Positions 59,730 through 64,000 of a stretch of 64,000 nt of DNA are shown here, in pieces. Source of the DNA: Lavandula angustifolia (taxonomy: Eukaryota > Streptophyta > Magnoliopsida > Lamiales > Lamiaceae); NCBI GenBank assembly GCA_028984105.1, contig CM054818.1:26668643-26732642 (forward strand). Direction: 5' to 3'. The translations under genes and the position numbers were made by a program. The notes under the pieces are model-generated. The model saw only the letters and a program-made list of their open reading frames with translations. It was not told where the DNA came from and did no database searches. The first letter of the stretch is position 1. Each line of letters starts with the position of its first letter.

Positions 59730-60690
59730 ATATCATGGGCTTTGGCATAAGGCAAGGGAGGCACTTGCCTTAGGACCCCATTAAAATAAGGCCCCAATTC
59801 ATAATTTTTTAAATTTATATGTAATATTTTATATTTATTAAAATGATATATTAGATAAATTTAATAAAAAAATATCAGTTTTCAATTCTTAAACTCATTT
59901 GTCCATAAAAGAATCCCCAAGAAATAAACTTTATTTAATAAGGCCCATTGAGATACTTTTTTTTATTATTGTTGTTACTCTTCATGTTAAGTAGATAAAT
60001 CATTAATGTAATTTGATTAGAAAATATCCACCTTTATTTCTTCCAAACATCACATTTATTGTCAAATACAATTAACCAAAATCTACTTCTACATAAATAA
60101 ATAAATAAATGTATAAAACAAAGCGATTTGAAGCAAATACATGTTCACAAATCGGATTAATCTTCAATCATAGCTAATTTATCGACCATAGTAAATCATG
60201 CAATCTCTTCCAATAAAATGTGATTTAAAACACAAATATCATGAATTTTTTAAGATCATGCATTCTTGTATTATTGGTTTTGATTTGCTTTTGGGATTAA
60301 AAATACTAAAATAAATTAGAAAGGTTGAATTTAGAAACTCAGTTGAAATAGTAATTTAATAAAAAAAAACTTATTTGCTTTTTATTTATTTTTATTATAC
60401 ATTGAATATTATTTTCTATACTATTTCAATTACATGACTTTTTATAGGAGATTTTAAAAATTATTGAAAAACAATTCTCAATATCGATTAAATGGGATTA
60501 ACGATTTTAACAATTAAAAATAATTTATAAGCAAAACTTAAATATAAAAATTTAATAATTATTTTTGCATCGAAGAAAGAATATAATAAGTTTTCTTTCT
60601 TTTATTTTTTTTACACATTGAATTTTGTCAAACTAAGGCCTTATTTGTCTTAGTCCCCAACAATACTTGAGCCGCCCCTCCAAGTAGGAT
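59730..60690. mobile_element. Probable degenerate non-autonomous DNA element
   Basis: The left part AGGCACTTGCCTTAGGACCC and the right part CTAAGGCCTTATTTGTCTTA near TTGAGCCGCCCCTCC are partly inverted and resemble the ends of common plant hAT-like repeats (GGGGCGGCTC). The middle is AT-rich. No ORF and no clear target-site duplication. Confidence 0.4.
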
Positions 60691-60701
60691 GTACGAATCA
60701 T

Positions 60702-61072
60702 TTAGGGTCGGGTATCTGAAGCCGGATTCGGCGGTGGAGGCGCCGGGACCGGCGTTTTCCCGACATCGGTTGATATCGGAAGCCAGCCCCAATAATTAGC
60801 TATGTTTATCAGCCATTTAGAGACTATCTCCGCCGCTGAATGCTCGCTCGTACGCATGCTAATGTGAATCTCAGCCGCCGAGGAAGAAGAATCTAGATAT
60901 GAATCTGCAAAAATAAGGATAATTTAAAGTGATTCTTCTTCACCATATTCTTTCTTAGGTAGAGAGAGAGAGAGAGAGAGGGAGATGCAGAATTACCTGG
61001 CAATATTCGTGCTTGAATCCCATCAAACGCAACCACTAGTGCTAGAACTACAAGAATCTTCAAAAGATTCAT
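60702..61072 (-). CDS. Small secreted peptide precursor, family unknown
   Basis: Two exons, 61072-60997 and 60904-60702, separated by a 92-base GT-AG intron containing a GA/CT repeat, giving 92 aa. Exon 1 encodes a clear signal peptide, MNLLKILVVLALVVAFDGIQA, followed by RILPD. Exon 2 is Ser-rich at first (YLDSSSSAAEIHISMRTSEH), then has a Trp-containing stretch (WLINIANYWGWLP). It ends in a Pro-rich tail, VPAPPPPNPASDTRP. No Cys in the mature part. The layout (signal, variable middle, short Pro-rich C-terminus) recalls precursors of plant peptide hormones, but I cannot place it in IDA, CEP, CLE, PIP or SCOOP. A TATA box (61152-61158) supports a real gene. Confidence 0.65.
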
Positions 61073-61151
61073 CTTAAATTTCTCAGTTGAAGACGACAGG
61101 ATCTTTGAAGTTTGAATGATTGTGAATTGATGCAAGTAAACAATCATCTTC

Positions 61152-61158
61152 ATTTATA
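61152..61158 (-). promoter_or_regulatory. TATA box of the secreted peptide gene
   Basis: TATAAAT on the minus strand (in CTCTATAAATGAAG), 80-86 bases before the ATG at 61072. Confidence 0.6.
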
Positions 61159-61609
61159 GAGACACTGAATTACTTGACTTGGTCATAGTCAACAATGTGG
61201 ATTGAAAAGAAAATCAACAACCCTTCTTTTATCATAAATTTAAGATAATTGGAGTTGGTAATAATACATTTTTATGCTTCTATTCCCACACCTAAAAAAT
61301 GACTTGTCTAACAATTCTTATTCCACTTTTTTTTTTGGATCATCTCACAATTCTTGTTCCGTTTCATAAAATAGAAAATCATTACAAAAACTTTATTACA
61401 TACTCAAAGTATTAATCACAGTCCGAATAAAAATAATACAAGTGTCCCATTGCAATATGAACATAGAGGCTGCTAGTGGCTTTAGTTTTTTCAGTTTATT
61501 TCAAATGGAGATATATAAATAAGCTCCTTTTTGACTCGCTTTACTTTGGTTCCATTCAAATCAACGTGGGGCAGTCGAAAGAGAGTGTCGTTGGAATATT
61601 ATTATTTTT

Positions 61610-61765
61610 CCGTCCGTCCCAAAATTTCTGTAGACTTTCTTTTCATCGCAAATTTTAAAGAGTATTGTTAGTTTTGGGTAAAGTTATGTAAAATTATGGG
61701 TCTCACAAAATTTTGGAACGATCCAAAATAGTATAATGGACAAGAATTTGGCGACGGAGAGAGTA
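61610..61765. mobile_element. Degenerate Stowaway-like MITE
   Basis: The left end CCGTCCGTCCCAAAATTTCT pairs with the right end ACAAGAATTTGGCGACGGAG. A similar broken arm lies near 61300-61375. Confidence 0.55.
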
Positions 61766-62800
61766 CTATTATTTGTGGTGATATTCAATTTAGGATTTAT
61801 GGAAACAAATCCAATATCTATCACTTTCATAATAACATTCACAATATATATAGTTAAATTAACTAGAAGAATCCTAATCTTTTTCATTTCTCAGAATGGT
61901 CAAGTCTAACTCCGTCACGATCCGATCAGAACCGTGATCACAACTTCCATAAAAATAGGTACAAAAAAGTTGATCGAGCCTCTCTGTACCCGACCACGAT
62001 GCAATATGTTCAAGAACATGTTTTCTTATCATGCTCGATACATAAAAAAATCCGACACAAAAAATTATTGAAGTTAGACTTATTGTAGGGTTTAACCAAT
62101 TCGCACTTTGATAGTGGCTGCGGGTTATCCTCGTCATTTAAAAAAAAAAAGTTGTAACATCAAACATATTTGGGCTCGTCACCTTTTGCTGTAAGAATTT
62201 CAAGTTTAATTTAATGTAGATGTTCAAATTGAAACAAATTGAACATTTGATTTTGTTGTTTTGTTAGGATTCTTCGTCCTCTTATGCACATCAAAAATAG
62301 CAGTTACGGGTTCATCAATAAAAAAATACTCAACTATTCGGAAAAGGAAATAAAAGGAGAATTTAATGAAAAGTAGGTACTTCAAAGAGTGCTTTAACGT
62401 TTGTTATGTTTTGCTATCTTTCCAAGAACAATATAATACGACAATATTTGATGAGAGTTGCATGTGATCATATTGTTTTTAAATTTTAATTTATTATCTG
62501 ACAGTAGTTTATACCTAATGCTAATTAATATTAAATAATGTCAAGTGGAATAGTTAATTAATCAATTTTTTGGTAGTTACATTTGAATGCTGATCAATTC
62601 ATTTTGATAAAAAGGTTGAGTTGGCCCCGATTCTCTAACTTATGAAAAGTGGGGCATATAAAATCCGATGAACTACCTTTATTAAACAAAACATACTGTA
62701 ATGTATAAATACGAGGCCTTGATTTTCTTTACTAAAGACCCTTTTTTTTTGTTTCGAACAAGATCTCTATTTTTTTCTAGTTTTCTGGGACCTGCCCTGC
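61766..62800. other. Intergenic, no gene recognised
   Basis: AT-rich. An 87-codon open frame on the minus strand (62137-61874) has no family resemblance or promoter context. Confidence 0.4.
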
Positions 62801-63080
62801 ATGCAGAGACGGATTTATATAGGGGCATGGGGTAGCAATTGCCACCCCTTTCATTTTGGATATAATTATCTAGTATAGTGTTGGTTCAGAGACGAGAGTT
62901 AGGTGTAGAAGGTGGGGGGGGGGGGGGAGTACACTTGAGTACTGTTTCTTTTTTCAAAACGCGAAGGACAGCTGAGCTGTTGGATGCGACTGATGAACAA
63001 TGTCAAATAGTAACCTTCGATTGTGGGTCAGAGAGTGAGCCAACTACTGAGTCTCTCCTACTGACTTTTGTCAGTGGTTG
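62800..63080. other. Possible transposon end and G-run
   Basis: CAGAGACGGATTTATATAGG resembles the CAGGGGCGGATC end of the hAT elements at 21316 and 33470. A run of about 14 G lies near 62911-62927. No matching other end was seen. Confidence 0.3.
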
Positions 63081-63084
63081 ATTC

Positions 63085-64000
63085 TCAGTTGTAGACTTAG
63101 TGCGGATAAGTGTGGGGCCCGGAAATTCGTCTCAGTTGTAAACGTGATTTTCACAAGTCAAACAGTTTTGGCTAGTGCACTTTATGAATACGTTTTATGC
63201 AAGATATGATTTTGTAAACAGTTTGTATGCAATGCAATAAAACCGTAAACAACACAAGCAATTTTTAACGTGGTTCGGATACGCAAGATCCTACGTCCAC
63301 GGTCCTGCTGAACAGGAGGTCTTGTTGATTAATCTGAGCAAGCCTCAGCAAGGTATCTGTGCACTGGACAGACCCTTCTAAGTTATAGTCCTTAGCGACT
63401 TTTACAAATCAAACCGAGGTTTGAAGGGGAGGTGATTTTTTCCAACTAGGAAGGAGTTCTTACAATAAGAACAATCACTAAAAATGAACTCCTTCGAGAA
63501 TCTAAGCTAAAGATATGAACTTTGAGCTTAGCTAGAGAAGAGGGATCTAAAGAACTCTAGAGAGAAGAACTAAGGATATTCTATTGAGCAAGTTCTTCGC
63601 TGGATTTCTCTTGAATGCGCTAGAGTTGTTTCGAAAGCTTGAGCGTTTTATCCCTTGATTTCCCGTGCGTGAAGCTCAGATTTTCTTCTCTATTTATAGT
63701 CGTGACCCAGGCATTTGTCCGTTGGAGAGGACGATGCCACGTGTCACAAACTTCCAAAGAAAACGACCATATATTCGAATTGTTGCAGCAGAGTTGTTGA
63801 TACTGTTCATGAGAGCAGCTTTAGTTGGTCAGCAGATAATGCGTTGACGGCTTCTCATTGGTCGAGGTTTGTGGTAGGTGAGATGTGTCAAACATCGGTC
63901 TTCATTGGAGTTGACTCTCACTTATCCTCGTATGATCTTCTGCTGACTTTCGAGTGATGTTAATAGTTGGGTCGTTTCCTGTCGGATACAGTAGACTTGA
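63085..64000. mobile_element. Probable LTR-retrotransposon terminal fragment, cut by the window edge
   Basis: Contains AACGTGGTTCGGATACGCAA followed by CCTACGTCCACGG, a phrase I associate with LTRs of plant retrotransposons. No long ORF. The other LTR and boundaries are not in the window. Confidence 0.35.

Noticed and set aside
61874..62137. 87-codon minus-strand ORF
   Set aside because: No signal, domain, promoter or splice context; amino-acid composition looks random.
62878..63081. 67-codon ORF after a G-run
   Set aside because: The Gly run is just the homopolymer; the remainder matches no family and adjoins repeat-like DNA.

Overview
This window is nuclear DNA from a flowering plant (eudicot). 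The genes are split by GT-AG introns in AT-rich DNA, and several families are plant-specific: an MRS2 magnesium transporter, a P-class PPR protein, PMEI-type inhibitors, a plant defensin and a class I carboxylesterase. Many short inverted-repeat elements carry the CTCCCTCCGTCCC end typical of plant Stowaway-like MITEs. The repeat style would fit Lamiales, but that is a weak guess.

Layout. 1-3.6 kb: MRS2-1/MGT2-type Mg2+ transporter, minus strand. 4.9-9.8 kb: group-I-like PP2C phosphatase in ten coding exons, minus strand. 9.9-10.75 kb: three consecutive MITEs. 11.0-13.65 kb: complete ARMC7-like gene, minus strand. 14.56-40.24 kb: a direct tandem segmental duplication (unit 1 about 13.5 kb, unit 2 about 12.1 kb). 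Each unit carries a damaged PPR gene, a three-exon fragment of the ARMC7 gene, a Harbinger-like ORF1 relic, a small hAT element, one intact and one frameshifted PMEI gene, a defensin gene, and the left part of a MULE transposon. 40.24-43.53 kb: rest of the MULE, with a dead transposase. 43.57-44.13 kb: kinase pseudogene. 44.9-45.97 kb: carboxylesterase with one frameshift. 47.3-52.4 kb: long RING-type protein of unknown role, minus strand. 55.4-58.7 kb: PIG-F gene for GPI-anchor synthesis, minus strand. 60.7-61.15 kb: small secreted peptide gene, minus strand. 63.1-64 kb: probable piece of an LTR retrotransposon cut by the window edge.

The single-copy housekeeping genes (MRS2, PP2C, ARMC7, RING, PIG-F) have no obvious functional link. 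The duplicated block doubles the dose of two secreted cell-wall or defence products, the PMEI-type inhibitor and the defensin. The PPR gene is damaged differently in each copy, and together the two copies preserve most of the ancestral sequence.

Three otherwise good genes (carboxylesterase, RING protein, PIG-F) each carry one single-base indel in or beside a short A/T run. Many differences between the two duplicated units fall at CAG/CTG sites. Both patterns need separating from base-calling error before any biology is read into them. No unmistakably new system was found. The strongest leads are the microhomology-bounded duplication with transposon breakpoints, the SINE-rewritten PPR C-terminus, the 5' region shared by ARMC7 and PIG-F, and the unassigned secreted peptide gene.
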